Shown here piece after piece: positions 9,160-17,852 of a stretch of 64,000 bases of DNA. Position 1 is the stretch's first letter; every line of letters starts with the position of its first letter. Origin of the DNA: Streptomyces sp. MUM 2J (lineage in GTDB: Bacteria; Actinomycetota; Actinomycetes; Streptomycetales; Streptomycetaceae); the NCBI RefSeq assembly GCF_022414535.1, contig NZ_JADWYM010000032.1:18361-82360 (forward strand), in the 5' to 3' direction. Under the pieces are notes generated by a model. It worked only from the letters and a program-made list of their open reading frames with translations, did not search any database and was not told the DNA's origin. The position numbers were made by a program, and so were the translations under genes.

Positions 9160-10041
9160 TTCCGCTGTCACGACGCACCGTGGCGGTTCGGCCGGGCGTC
9201 GATCCGCGTGACCGTTCCGGGTGCGCCACGCGTCCCCGGCCGTTCCGCCGGGCCCTGCGCGGCCCGGCGGGCGCAGGTTCCGTCCGGGGCGGCGCCGGTC
9301 CACCGCGCGGCCGTGCCGGCGCCGGCACCCGCAGCCAGGTTGAACACCGCAGCGAGCCGCGCCGTATCCCCTTGCGGAGTGCGCCCGCGGCGGTCCCCGT
9401 CGGCCGGTGCGGGTAGCCGTGTGCCACGACGGTCGGGGCCGCGGGGCCCGCGCTCGAACGGCACGAACAGCGGGAGGCACGGCGAACGATGGGGGCGACG
9501 AGGCGATTCCCTCCGGTGACCGCCCAACCCCGGCAGGCCGAGGCCGAGCTGTGCCCTGGTCACTCCCCGGGACCGTGCCGTGGCCACTACCCGGGTGGGC
9601 GGATCCGTCGCCGCCCGGCGGCGCACCCGGCGCGCGAACGCGCCCGGCCCCCGCACCGCGCCCCCGCAGCCGACGCCGGCTCAGGGGCCGCGCCCCAAAC
9701 CCCCAAGCCCCACGGCCCCCCCCGGATCCCCAGTCCCCGGCAGGCCCGGCCGCGCGGCCACACCGTCACGGTCGCCGACGCCGCCGCACACGCGCGGCGA
9801 ACCGGCCCGTGTCGCCGCCGTCCCCACGTCTGCCCGGTGCCCCGGACCCCCGCACGGCCCCACCTCCCGTCCGCGACACCGGGCACCGTATGCTGCGCCC
9901 CTCCCGCGCGGGCCCCAACGGCCCGCCGGACCTGCACCGGCGCACAGACACCCCGAGGGGGACCCCGCCTCCGCGCCCCGACCCGTCCCGCGCCCGGACG
10001 GCCCCTGTGGGCCGCCCCGCCCGCCCAGTGAGGAGCAACCC
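9160..10041. other. Long region without a recognised gene
   Basis: About 880 bp of very GC-rich DNA between the ctaD operon terminator and the copper locus. Several open frames run through it on both strands; the longest plausible one is on the minus strand at 9168-9656, but it shows no domain, signal peptide or convincing ribosome site and is Arg/Gly/Pro-rich as shadow frames are. The 200 bp before the YcnI-like gene probably hold its promoter. I see no tRNA-like or repeat structure. Confidence 0.4.
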
Positions 10042-10779
10042 TTGCCCGTCCACCACACCGCCCGCGCAGCGCTCCGGGCGGCGGCAGCCGGTGCCGGCGC
10101 GCCCGCGGCCGTTCTCGCCCTCGCCGGTCCCGCCGCCGCCCACGCCGAGGTCGAGGCAGACACCCCGCGGGCACTGGCCGAGAACGTCACCCTGACCTTC
10201 GTCTCCGAAGCCGAGTCCGACAGCGGCGGCTTCACCCGGGTGCGCGTCGTCCTGCCCGAAGGCATCGCCCCGGGCGACGTCGCCCTCGCCGGCGCCCCGG
10301 CGGGCTGGAAACTCACGGCGTCCGCCGACGGCTACACCATCGGCGGCCCCGCCCTGAAGACCGGGGTCGACGCCGCATACAGAATCAGGGTGCGGCAGTT
10401 GCCCGACGCCGAACTACTCGTGTTCAAAACGGTCGAGACCTACTCCGACGGCAAGATCTCCCGCTGGATCGAGTTGCCCACCGGCGGCGCCGAGCCCGAG
10501 GAACCCGCCCCCGTGCTGAAACTGGAGCCCCCGGCCGCCGGCGCGACCCCGCTCACGCCCGGCCCGTCCGCGGACACCGCCTCCGCCCCCGGCACCGCCC
10601 CCTCCACCGACGCCGACCGGAACGTCCCCGCCGCCGGGGCCACACCCGCGCAGGGGAAGGCCGCCGCGGAGGACGGCGGCCCCTCCACCGCCGTCATCGC
10701 CGGCTCGGCCGCCGCCGTGCTCGCCGCGCTGGGCGGCGGCTGGTGGCTCGCCCGCCGCCGGTCCTCCGGCACCGGCTGA
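10042..10779 (+). CDS. YcnI-like (DUF1775) secreted copper-locus protein
   Basis: 245 codons from TTG 10042, chosen because GAGGAG lies seven bases upstream and it gives a normal signal peptide (Arg-containing start, AAAAGAGAPAAVLALAGPAAAHA). The mature protein starts with His after the AHA cleavage site, as in YcnI, where this residue binds copper. The DUF1775 domain runs to about residue 150 (VTLTFVSEAES, FTRVRVVLPEG, KISRWIELP). A Pro/Ala-rich stretch and a C-terminal membrane anchor (AVIAGSAAAVLAALGGGWWLARRR) follow. Upstream of a CopC-CopD fusion, the usual YcnI-YcnJ pairing for copper binding or uptake outside the membrane. Confidence 0.88.
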   Translation: MPVHHTARAALRAAAAGAGAPAAVLALAGPAAAHAEVEADTPRALAENVTLTFVSEAESDSGGFTRVRVVLPEGIAPGDVALAGAPAGWKLTASADGYTIGGPALKTGVDAAYRIRVRQLPDAELLVFKTVETYSDGKISRWIELPTGGAEPEEPAPVLKLEPPAAGATPLTPGPSADTASAPGTAPSTDADRNVPAAGATPAQGKAAAEDGGPSTAVIAGSAAAVLAALGGGWWLARRRSSGTG

Positions 10780-10853
10780 CCGCCCCCACGGCCCGCCCCG
10801 CCCCGTACCCGCACCGCCAGGACCCAGGACCCAGGACCCCGGAGACACGACGA

Positions 10854-12719
10854 GTGGTACGACGACGACCGGTACGACCGCTGCTACGACGACTGGCCCG
10901 CGGCGCGACACGCACCCCCGCCGCGCTGCTGACGGTGGCCGCGTTCGTCGCCCTGTTCCTCCTCGGCGGAGGCGCCCCGGCAGCCGCCCACGCGGTGATG
11001 ACGGGCAGCGACCCCCGCGAGGGCACGGTCCTCAGGACGGCGCCGCGGCAGGTCACGGTGACGTTCGACGAACCCGTGGCCCTCGTCGAGAGCTCGCTGC
11101 GCGTGCTCGACCCCGACAACCGCCCGGTGACCGCCGGCGACCCGATCCACGCGGACGGCAAGGGCGACACCGCCCGCGTGCGCCTCACCGACGGCCTGGG
11201 CCGGGGCACGTACACCGTGTCCTGGCGAGTGGTGTCCGCCGACGGTCACGCCGTCTCGGGCGCGTTCACCTTCTCCTACGGCGAACCCTCGGGAACCCGC
11301 GCCTCCGCGACCACCCCCGCCGTCGACCCCGTCGTCCGCGCGCTCCACGGCACCGCACGCTACGCGGCCTACGCCGGCCTGGCCCTGCTGATCGGCGCCA
11401 CCGTGTTCGTCCTCGCCTGCCGGCCCGCGCCCACGGCCGCACGGACGGCGCACCGCCTCGCCACGGCCGGCTGGTGGATCCTGCTCGCGTCCACGGCACT
11501 GCTCCTCCTCCTGCGCGGGCCGTACGACAGCGGCGACGGCGCGAGCGGGGCACTGGACCCCGGCCTGTTGGGGCACACGGCGAGCAGCAGACCCGGCATC
11601 GCGCTGCTGGCCCGGCTGGCCCTGTTGCTCGCGGTGGCCCTCCCGGCGCGGAACCGGCAGCCGGTCACCGCACTCACCCGGCGGTCGGCCGCCGCAGCCG
11701 CCCTGTGGGCACTCGCCCTGGCCGCGACCTGGGCCGCGGCCGACCACGCGGCCGTCGGCATCCAGGTCCCGGTCGCCGTGGCCGCCTCGATGCTGCACCT
11801 GGGGGCGATGGCCGTGTGGCTGGGCGGCCTGGCCGCACTGCTGACGGCGTTGTACCGGGCACCCGCCGCGGAACCGCTCCCGCCCACCGCCGTCGCCCGC
11901 TTCTCCCGGCTCGCCATGACGGCGGTGGCCGTCCTGGCCGTCACCGGCGTCTACCAGTCCTGGCGCGGCCTGGGGTCCGTCGAGGCGCTGTTCACCACCG
12001 GCTACGGCCGGATCCTCGCGTTCAAGGCCTGGGCGGTGCTGCTGATGCTCGCGGTCGCGTGGCACTCCCGCCGTCACACCGGCCGTCTGCTTCGCGTCCC
12101 CGGGCGGGAGAGGACCCCGGTCACGGTGGGCGGCGGCGCACCGGCCGCGCCACCGGACCGCGGAGCCGGCGGCGTCCCCCTCCCGGAGGGCGAGGCGCCG
12201 AACCCCGCACCCGGGCCGCACACGTACCGGCGGCGCCTGCGCCGCTGCGTACTGGCCGAGGCGGCCGTGGGCGTGGTGGTACTCGCCCTGAGCACCGTCC
12301 TGACGGGCAGTCAACCGGGACGTGCCGCCACCGAGGCCGCGGCGGTACGCCCCGTGGTGCCCGGGCAGCCGGACGTGAACCTGACCATGATCCCGTTCAA
12401 CACCGGCAGCACCGCGCTCGCCGGACACGGCAGGGTCCAGATCACCCTGGAGCCCGGCCGGGTGGGCCGGAACGTCGTCGAAGCCGTCGTCTACGGCGCC
12501 GACGGCAGCCCCGTCACCGCCCCCGAACTGCGCCTGACCCTCACCCTCCGGGACCGCCGCGTCGGCCCGCTGGACGCGCACCTCGCCGACGAGGGCGGCT
12601 ACTGGGGCAGCGACACCCTGGAACTGCCCGTCGCCGGGACCTGGACGATGCGGGCCACGGTCCGCACCTCCGACATCGACCAGGTCACGGTCGAGAGGAC
12701 GGTGAGGATCGGACCGTGA
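10854..12719 (+). CDS. CopC-CopD fusion copper protein (YcnJ type)
   Basis: 621 codons from GTG 10854, with GGAG nine bases upstream. A signal peptide ends at APAAAHA, leaving an N-terminal His. The CopC domain (about residues 40-145) has AHAVMTGSDPREG and the second copper-site histidine in SADGHAVSGAF. Eight or so membrane segments of a CopD domain follow (about 165-480). The C-terminal 110 residues (VNLTMIPFNTGSTALAGHG, LPVAGTWTMRATVR) are the extra YcnJ beta domain. Together with the YcnI-like gene 75 bp upstream it forms a copper uptake or handling unit at the membrane. Confidence 0.92.
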   Translation: MVRRRPVRPLLRRLARGATRTPAALLTVAAFVALFLLGGGAPAAAHAVMTGSDPREGTVLRTAPRQVTVTFDEPVALVESSLRVLDPDNRPVTAGDPIHADGKGDTARVRLTDGLGRGTYTVSWRVVSADGHAVSGAFTFSYGEPSGTRASATTPAVDPVVRALHGTARYAAYAGLALLIGATVFVLACRPAPTAARTAHRLATAGWWILLASTALLLLLRGPYDSGDGASGALDPGLLGHTASSRPGIALLARLALLLAVALPARNRQPVTALTRRSAAAAALWALALAATWAAADHAAVGIQVPVAVAASMLHLGAMAVWLGGLAALLTALYRAPAAEPLPPTAVARFSRLAMTAVAVLAVTGVYQSWRGLGSVEALFTTGYGRILAFKAWAVLLMLAVAWHSRRHTGRLLRVPGRERTPVTVGGGAPAAPPDRGAGGVPLPEGEAPNPAPGPHTYRRRLRRCVLAEAAVGVVVLALSTVLTGSQPGRAATEAAAVRPVVPGQPDVNLTMIPFNTGSTALAGHGRVQITLEPGRVGRNVVEAVVYGADGSPVTAPELRLTLTLRDRRVGPLDAHLADEGGYWGSDTLELPVAGTWTMRATVRTSDIDQVTVERTVRIGP

Positions 12720-12967
12720 GGGGGAGGGCGTCGTGGGCCCGGGCGCACGGCGACGCCGGTTTGACGGTCGTGGATGTGGAGGGGGCACCTCCGCTCGCGC
12801 GGATCCGGCTCGCCCCCCGGCCAGGCGCACCCGAGCGGGGGCGGGACACCTCCGCGTGAGCGGAGTCACGCCCCGGCGGGGAGGGGCGGGGAAGCGGGCG
12901 CCGGGCGCCGCGGTGGTCCCTCCCCGCCGGAGCCCCGGAGGGCCGGGCGGGTTCCCGGGGATGGAGA

Positions 12968-13010
12968 GGGGGGCGTTGCGGGCTGCTCGTGGAAGCCCGC
13001 AACGCCCCCC
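12968..13010. terminator. Strong hairpin after the copper locus
   Basis: A perfect 17-bp inverted repeat: left arm 12968-12984 (starting GGGGGGCGTTGCGGG), right arm 12994-13010, with a 9-base loop. It lies between the CopCD gene and the decayed protease on the other strand and could end transcription from both sides. The interval 12720-12967 contains no recognised gene. Confidence 0.75.
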
Positions 13011-13079
13011 TGGCATTCACCTGAGGGGTACTCAGGAGCCTTCTGGGGCGACCGGTACGTCTGCGCGGTCACGGAGGCG

Positions 13080-13485
13080 CGGCGGGTGGTCAGCCGGGTG
13101 AGGACACCCGGCTGACCGTCCCTCGCACGCTCCTCCCCCCAGGAAGTGATTCCTGCCAGGACGCCCCCGATGAACAGGGGACCGCCGCTGTCGTCCTGGC
13201 AGGTGTCCAGGTCGCCGGACGGGCGTCCGGCGCACACCGTGTCGTCCGCCGCGAGGGCGGAGCCGTACGAGTTGTTGGAACCGGGGTCGGACACGACGGG
13301 GACGGTCGCGGTCGCATCCGGGAGGAGAGGGAAGGCTCCGGCGCGGCGGCCCGGGCCGGGATGCGGGCGAGCGCGCCCGCGGTGACGTGCGTGCCGCTCG
13401 ACCGGGGGGCGGGGGCGGCCACTGCGCGCAGGGTGCCGAGGAATGCCGTCGCTGCATTCCGTCGTGCGCGGGTGGGCCCGGACAT
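13080..13485 (-). pseudogene. Decayed trypsin-like serine protease
   Basis: An ATG at 13485 with a good ribosome site (AGAGGAGA) opens a frame that begins MSGPTRARRNAATAFLGTLR, like the start of a signal peptide. A different frame then carries the C-terminal part of a chymotrypsin-fold protease: VPVVSDPGSNNSYGSALAA, DDTVCAGRPSGDLDTC, QDDSGGPLFIGG with the nucleophile Ser, and GITSWGEE followed by GVLTRLTT. The central part with the catalytic His and Asp is missing, the frames do not join, and a conserved Cys of the GEGCA motif is lost. Clearly a deleted and frameshifted relic. Confidence 0.85.
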
Positions 13486-13781
13486 GCGTCTCCTCTGGGT
13501 GTTGCCGGTGGGGGGTTCGACGGGGTGTCGCGGTGGCGGGTTCGGGTTCCTCCGGCTGCTTCGAGCCGGGGGGATCGGACCTGCCCCCGTGTGCCCCGGC
13601 GAGCGGCACACCCTTACACTAGGGCGGCGTCGGTCCCCGCCCAATGAGGGAACCCCCTAACGGAGTTGGGCAGGGAAAACCCTCGGTCACCTCCCCGCCC
13701 GCCCGCACCGCAGCCGTGCGGAACCGGCGCAGCGGTCACCCCCCGACCGGTCTCGCCGGGCACGGCGCCCCGCCCCCGGTC

Positions 13782-16631
13782 TCACTTGGCGTGGCGTCCC
13801 GCAGCCAGCCGGACGATGTCCACCCGTGACCGGATCCCGAGCTTGCGGTAGACCCGGGTCAGTGTCGCCTCGACGGTCTTGACGCTGATGAAGAGCCGGG
13901 AGGCGATCTCGCGATTGGTGGCGCCCTCCATCACCAGTGCGGCGACCTGACGTTCCATCGACGCCAGCCCCTCCAGGGCCGACGCCTTCCCCGGCGCCGG
14001 TGCCTGCGGTGCGGCGGGCCCCGCCGTGGCTGCCGCCTCGACCTGCCGGACCCACGGCACCGCGCGGCAGCGCCGGAACAGCCGGGCCGCCTCGTCGTAC
14101 GACGTCGGGCCCGGTGCCGGAGCGGTGGCCGTCCGGGTGGCGCCGAGGGGGCGGGGCCGGGTGCGCAGCCGGGCCGTCGCGAAGGCGGTCCGGGCCTCCT
14201 CCAGGCCGTATCCCAGTTTGCTCAGCCGGTCCTGAACGGACGTCAGCCGGGCGACGGCGGCGTCCAGGTCGCCGCGCGCGGCGCGCACGAGGGCCTCCGC
14301 CCGGTCCAGGACGGCGAGCACGCTCTCACGGCCCAGCCGCATGGCGTGTTCGCGGGTGACGTCGACGAGTTCCTGCGCCTCGCCGACCTCTCCGACGGCG
14401 ACCAGTGCCTCGGCCAGGTCACCGTGCCAGCGGCCGCGGGCGGGGTCGGTGACGCCCAGGCCCTGTTCCAGCTCCCGCACGCGGCGCAGGGCGACGATCG
14501 CCGCCTGTGCGTCGCCGGCCACGAGGTGGGCGTAGCCGAGCGCGGCGAGGGCGCGGGAGAGGTACATCTGGTCGCCGTCCTCCTCGGCGTGTCGCGCGGC
14601 CTCCCGGGCGAGCGCCAGTGCCCGGTCGACGTCGCCGCCGGACGCCTCGGCGAGCGAGGCCAGCATCGCGGAGGCGCCTTCGCCGATGCCGGAGTCGCGG
14701 GCCAGCCGCAGGCTCTCGCGGGACAGGTCCAGGGCCCGTCCGCAGTGGCCGGTGAGCAGTTCGGTCTCGGCGAGGGCCCGCAGGAAGTGCACCTCGCTCT
14801 CGACCATGCCGCGCTGGCGGACCTCGCGGAGCAGTCCGCTGATCGTGGTGCGGGCCTCGGGCAGTTGGTCGCTCATCACGAGCCAGCGGAAGCGGGCGGC
14901 GCGGGGGCCGTTGTGGTGGCAGCTCACATAGGGGTCCTGCGGTTCCCGCAGGGCTTGCCTGACGGTCGTGGGGGCGTCCGGGTGGCCCATCAGGGTCTCG
15001 GTGGAGGCCTGCAGGGCGAGTGCCATCAGCTCGGTGCGCCGGTCAGCGCCGCGTGCGGCCAGTTCGGCGGCGTGGGCGGCCTCCTGGCGGGCTTCGGCGA
15101 AGTCCCCCTCGACGACCAGGCCGCGCCAGGCCAGCTGGTAGTGGACGAGGGCGAGCAGGCGCGGGTCGTCGCCCGCGTCCGCGAGGGCCTGCGGGAAGAC
15201 GGCGTCGACGTCGGCGAGGGCCTGTCCGGCGGACTCGATCACGACCATCCACGCGCGTACCCGCTGGGCGGGTGCGGCGGCCCGGGTGAGGACCTCGCGG
15301 GCGATGTCCCGGGCCAGGTCGACCTCGCCGGCGGTGATGGCGTCCTCCGCGGCCTGCAGGCGCCGCTCGTCCGCGCTGGGCACGCTTCCGCCGGGGGTGT
15401 GCCGGGCGGCGAGCAGACCCAGGGCAGCGGCCACGGAGGGGGCGCCGCGGTCGCGGGCGAGGGCGGCGGCCTCGGCGAGCCGTGCGGCGACGTTCGGGTC
15501 GGTGCCGATGGTGGCGAGGGCGAGGTGCCGGGCCCGTTCGATGGGGTCCGAGGCGGCCGTGGACAGTGTGGCGTGGGCGGCCCGCCGTTCCTGTGCGGGG
15601 GCCTCCGCGTAGAGGGCGGCGGAGATCAGGGGATGGGCGAACCGAACGGTCGGGCCCTCCGGGTCGGTGGTGAGCAGGCCGAGTGCTGCGGCCTGGGCGC
15701 ATTCGGCCTCGGCGTTCTCGCGGCCGGCCGCGTGCAGGAGGGCCGGTGTGGGGCGGGCGCCGGCGCTGGCCACGAGCAGGGTGCGCCGGGCTTCTTCGGA
15801 GAGCATGTCGAGGCGGCTGAGGACGAGTGCCCGCAGCGAGGTGGGTACCGGCAGGGGCTCGCCCGGGCGGGGCGGGGTGGGGTTCTCGCCGAGCGCGCGG
15901 CCCAGCTCCAGGGCGAAGAGGGGGTTGCCGCCGCTGGTGCGGTGGATGTCGCGGAGCGTGGAGCGGGACAGACCGGTGTAGCCGCGGGCGTCCAGGAGAG
16001 CGGAGACCTGGGTGCGGGTGAAGGGGCCGAGCCGGACGGCGAGGGTGTCGGGCGGGGAGGCGTTCAGGTGCCGGTCGTACTCCTGGTCCTCGGTGCGGGC
16101 GGCACAGACCATCTGCACGGGGGTGTCGCCGAGGCGGCGGGCGGCGAAGCCGAGTAGTTCGGCGCTGGCCGCGTCCAGCCACTGCAGGTCGTCGGCGACG
16201 ATCAGGACGGGGCCGTCGGCGGCGAGCACGCGCAGGGCGGAGAGCACCGCCAGTCGCAGGGCGAGGCCGTCGCGGCGCAGGGTGGGTTCGCCGCGGCCGG
16301 TGAGAGCGGACTCCAGGGCGTCGCGCTGGGCTGCGGGGAGCTGGTCGGCGATGTCCGGGAGGACCAGGCCGAAGAGGTCGGCCAGGGCGAGGAAGGGGAG
16401 GTGGGATTCGGACTCGGTGGCCGAGCAGCGCAACACGGTGCGGGCCGCCTGGCCGTAATCCGCGGCCAATGCCCGCAGCACGGTCGACTTTCCAATTCCG
16501 GCGGGTCCGTGGAGCAGCACGCTGCCGCCCGAGGCGAGCTGCTCCCGTGCGGCGGTGAACAGCTCCTCCCTGCCGATGACCAGGTCGGGGCGGTACCTCG
16601 CAGGCTCCTGGAAGTCCCGTGGCACGGTCAC
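13782..16631 (-). CDS. Large ATP-binding LuxR-family regulator (LAL type)
   Basis: 949 codons from GTG 16631 (VTVPRDFQEP); a GTG six bases further in (16625) is better spaced from the GGAGGG and is possible. The N-terminal AAA ATPase has Walker A LLHGPAGIGKST and Walker B VLIVADDLQWLD. A long helical TPR-like middle region follows (about residues 350-830). The C-terminus is a LuxR helix-turn-helix (VMEGATNREIASRLFISVKT, VYRKLGIRSRVDIVRLA). Such proteins activate pathway genes in an ATP-dependent way. Its position next to the acyl-CoA synthetase genes suggests, without proof, a target there. Confidence 0.93.
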   Translation of the reverse strand: MTVPRDFQEPARYRPDLVIGREELFTAAREQLASGGSVLLHGPAGIGKSTVLRALAADYGQAARTVLRCSATESESHLPFLALADLFGLVLPDIADQLPAAQRDALESALTGRGEPTLRRDGLALRLAVLSALRVLAADGPVLIVADDLQWLDAASAELLGFAARRLGDTPVQMVCAARTEDQEYDRHLNASPPDTLAVRLGPFTRTQVSALLDARGYTGLSRSTLRDIHRTSGGNPLFALELGRALGENPTPPRPGEPLPVPTSLRALVLSRLDMLSEEARRTLLVASAGARPTPALLHAAGRENAEAECAQAAALGLLTTDPEGPTVRFAHPLISAALYAEAPAQERRAAHATLSTAASDPIERARHLALATIGTDPNVAARLAEAAALARDRGAPSVAAALGLLAARHTPGGSVPSADERRLQAAEDAITAGEVDLARDIAREVLTRAAAPAQRVRAWMVVIESAGQALADVDAVFPQALADAGDDPRLLALVHYQLAWRGLVVEGDFAEARQEAAHAAELAARGADRRTELMALALQASTETLMGHPDAPTTVRQALREPQDPYVSCHHNGPRAARFRWLVMSDQLPEARTTISGLLREVRQRGMVESEVHFLRALAETELLTGHCGRALDLSRESLRLARDSGIGEGASAMLASLAEASGGDVDRALALAREAARHAEEDGDQMYLSRALAALGYAHLVAGDAQAAIVALRRVRELEQGLGVTDPARGRWHGDLAEALVAVGEVGEAQELVDVTREHAMRLGRESVLAVLDRAEALVRAARGDLDAAVARLTSVQDRLSKLGYGLEEARTAFATARLRTRPRPLGATRTATAPAPGPTSYDEAARLFRRCRAVPWVRQVEAAATAGPAAPQAPAPGKASALEGLASMERQVAALVMEGATNREIASRLFISVKTVEATLTRVYRKLGIRSRVDIVRLAAGRHAK

Positions 16632-16790
16632 CGCTCCCTCCGAGTGTCGTGTTCGGGCCAAATTCTAGGCAACGGGTCCTGCAATTCGGGCGGACGGTGT
16701 GGTGAGGGATATAACAACGAGACGCATAGAAAAATTCAAGCCACTGTCCACTGAATGGTCATCGGCCGGCAAGGCCCTGTCAGCCGGAGG

Positions 16791-17624
16791 TTACGGCAGG
16801 AGGCCCGCCCGCCGCGCCTCCGCCACCGCTTCTCCACGGGTGTGTGCGCCGAGCTTGCGCATGGCCGAGCGCAGATAGGACTTGACCGTCTCCGGCCGCA
16901 GCCGCAGCCGCTCGGCGGTCGTCGCGTTGGTCGCGCCGGCCGCCACGCACGACAGCACGTCCAGTTCGCGCGGCGCCAGCGCCACGGCGGGGGCTCCGGA
17001 CGCCGGGGTCAGCAGGTCGCAGGCGGTCAGCAGCTCCGAGCGCAGGTACGGGTCGGTGATGCGCGGGGCCAGGGCGCGCAAGGCCGCGTGGGCCTCCCGG
17101 ACCTGCTCCCAGGCGGCGGACGACCCGGACCGCGCGACGAGGGCGGGACGCGCCGCCGCGAGCAGGGCGCCCGCCTCCTCCCGTGCCACCAGCGCCTGCT
17201 CCACGTCCCTGGCCGCCGCCACGGCCTCGCTCAGGGTGCGGTCGCCGAGCGGCTGAGCGGTGCGCAGGGCGCCGTAGAGCACGCCGCGCACCCGGCGCCG
17301 CACCACCACCGGCACCGCCAGCACCGACCGCAGCCCCTCCTCGGCCACGGCCGCGTCGTACTCGTGGCTGATCTGGCGCGACGAGGAGTAGTCCGTCACC
17401 GCGTAGGGGCGCGCCAGCGCCACCGCCTTGCCGCCCAGGCCGCTGCCCGAGGCCACCGCCAGCGCCCGGAGCGCCGCGGTGACGTTGCCGCTCAGTTCGC
17501 TGATGCGCATCTGCCGCCGACCGGGGTCGACGAGGCCGCCGAAGGCGACGGGCAGCCCGGTCGCCCGTCGCAGCCGGGCCAGCGCACCGCTGATCTCCAT
17601 CACCCCGGGCACGTCCGCTGTCAC
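16791..17624 (-). CDS. GAF-domain LuxR-family transcriptional regulator
   Basis: 277 codons from GTG 17624, chosen for AGAGGGG eight bases upstream. Residues about 10-180 form a GAF-like sensory domain (ATGLPVAFGGLV, ALARPYAVTDYSSS, GLRSVLAVPVVVRRRVRGVL). The C-terminal LuxR helix-turn-helix is LAPRELDVLSCVAAGATNA to VKSYLRSAMRKLGAHTRGEA. Divergent from two acyl-CoA synthetase genes with a 16-bp palindrome in between, so it most likely regulates them; I know this arrangement from other Streptomyces, where such regulators sit beside acetyl-CoA-synthetase-like genes. Confidence 0.92.
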   Translation of the reverse strand: MTADVPGVMEISGALARLRRATGLPVAFGGLVDPGRRQMRISELSGNVTAALRALAVASGSGLGGKAVALARPYAVTDYSSSRQISHEYDAAVAEEGLRSVLAVPVVVRRRVRGVLYGALRTAQPLGDRTLSEAVAAARDVEQALVAREEAGALLAAARPALVARSGSSAAWEQVREAHAALRALAPRITDPYLRSELLTACDLLTPASGAPAVALAPRELDVLSCVAAGATNATTAERLRLRPETVKSYLRSAMRKLGAHTRGEAVAEARRAGLLP

Positions 17625-17662
17625 CTGCTCGACCCCTCTGCCGCGGCTCCTGTGCGGCCCCC

Positions 17663-17678
17663 ACCCCCGTTCGGGGGT
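17663..17678. promoter_or_regulatory. Palindrome in the divergent LuxR / acyl-CoA synthetase interval
   Basis: ACCCCCG-TT-CGGGGGT has two perfect 7-bp arms. It lies 39 bp upstream of the GAF-LuxR start and 175 bp before the synthetase start. C-rich/G-rich palindromes of this kind are typical LuxR-type operators in Streptomyces, so it is a candidate binding site for the adjacent regulator. The hairpin alternative is also possible. Confidence 0.45.
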
Positions 17679-17852
17679 AGTGAGACCTGCATCACGGATT
17701 ACACGATGTCTCAGAGCCGCCCGGCAATGGTCCGGAACCGCCGGAACGCACCGAGGGGCGCACCGGCGCCGGAGGGCCGGCCGTGACGGGGCCCCCGGGG
17801 GCCGCCGCCGGCCGGAACGCCCGGCGGCGGGACCGAGAAACAGGGAGGACGG

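Noticed and set aside
9168..9656. Minus-strand frame of 162 codons in the gap after the ctaD operon
   Set aside because: No recognised domain, no convincing ribosome site, Arg/Gly/Pro-rich throughout.
10020..10041. Copper-sensor (CsoR-type) operator before the YcnI-like gene
   Set aside because: Only short C-run/G-run stretches near 9950 (ACCCCGAGGGGGA) were seen, without the flanking TA/TA of known sites; too weak to claim.
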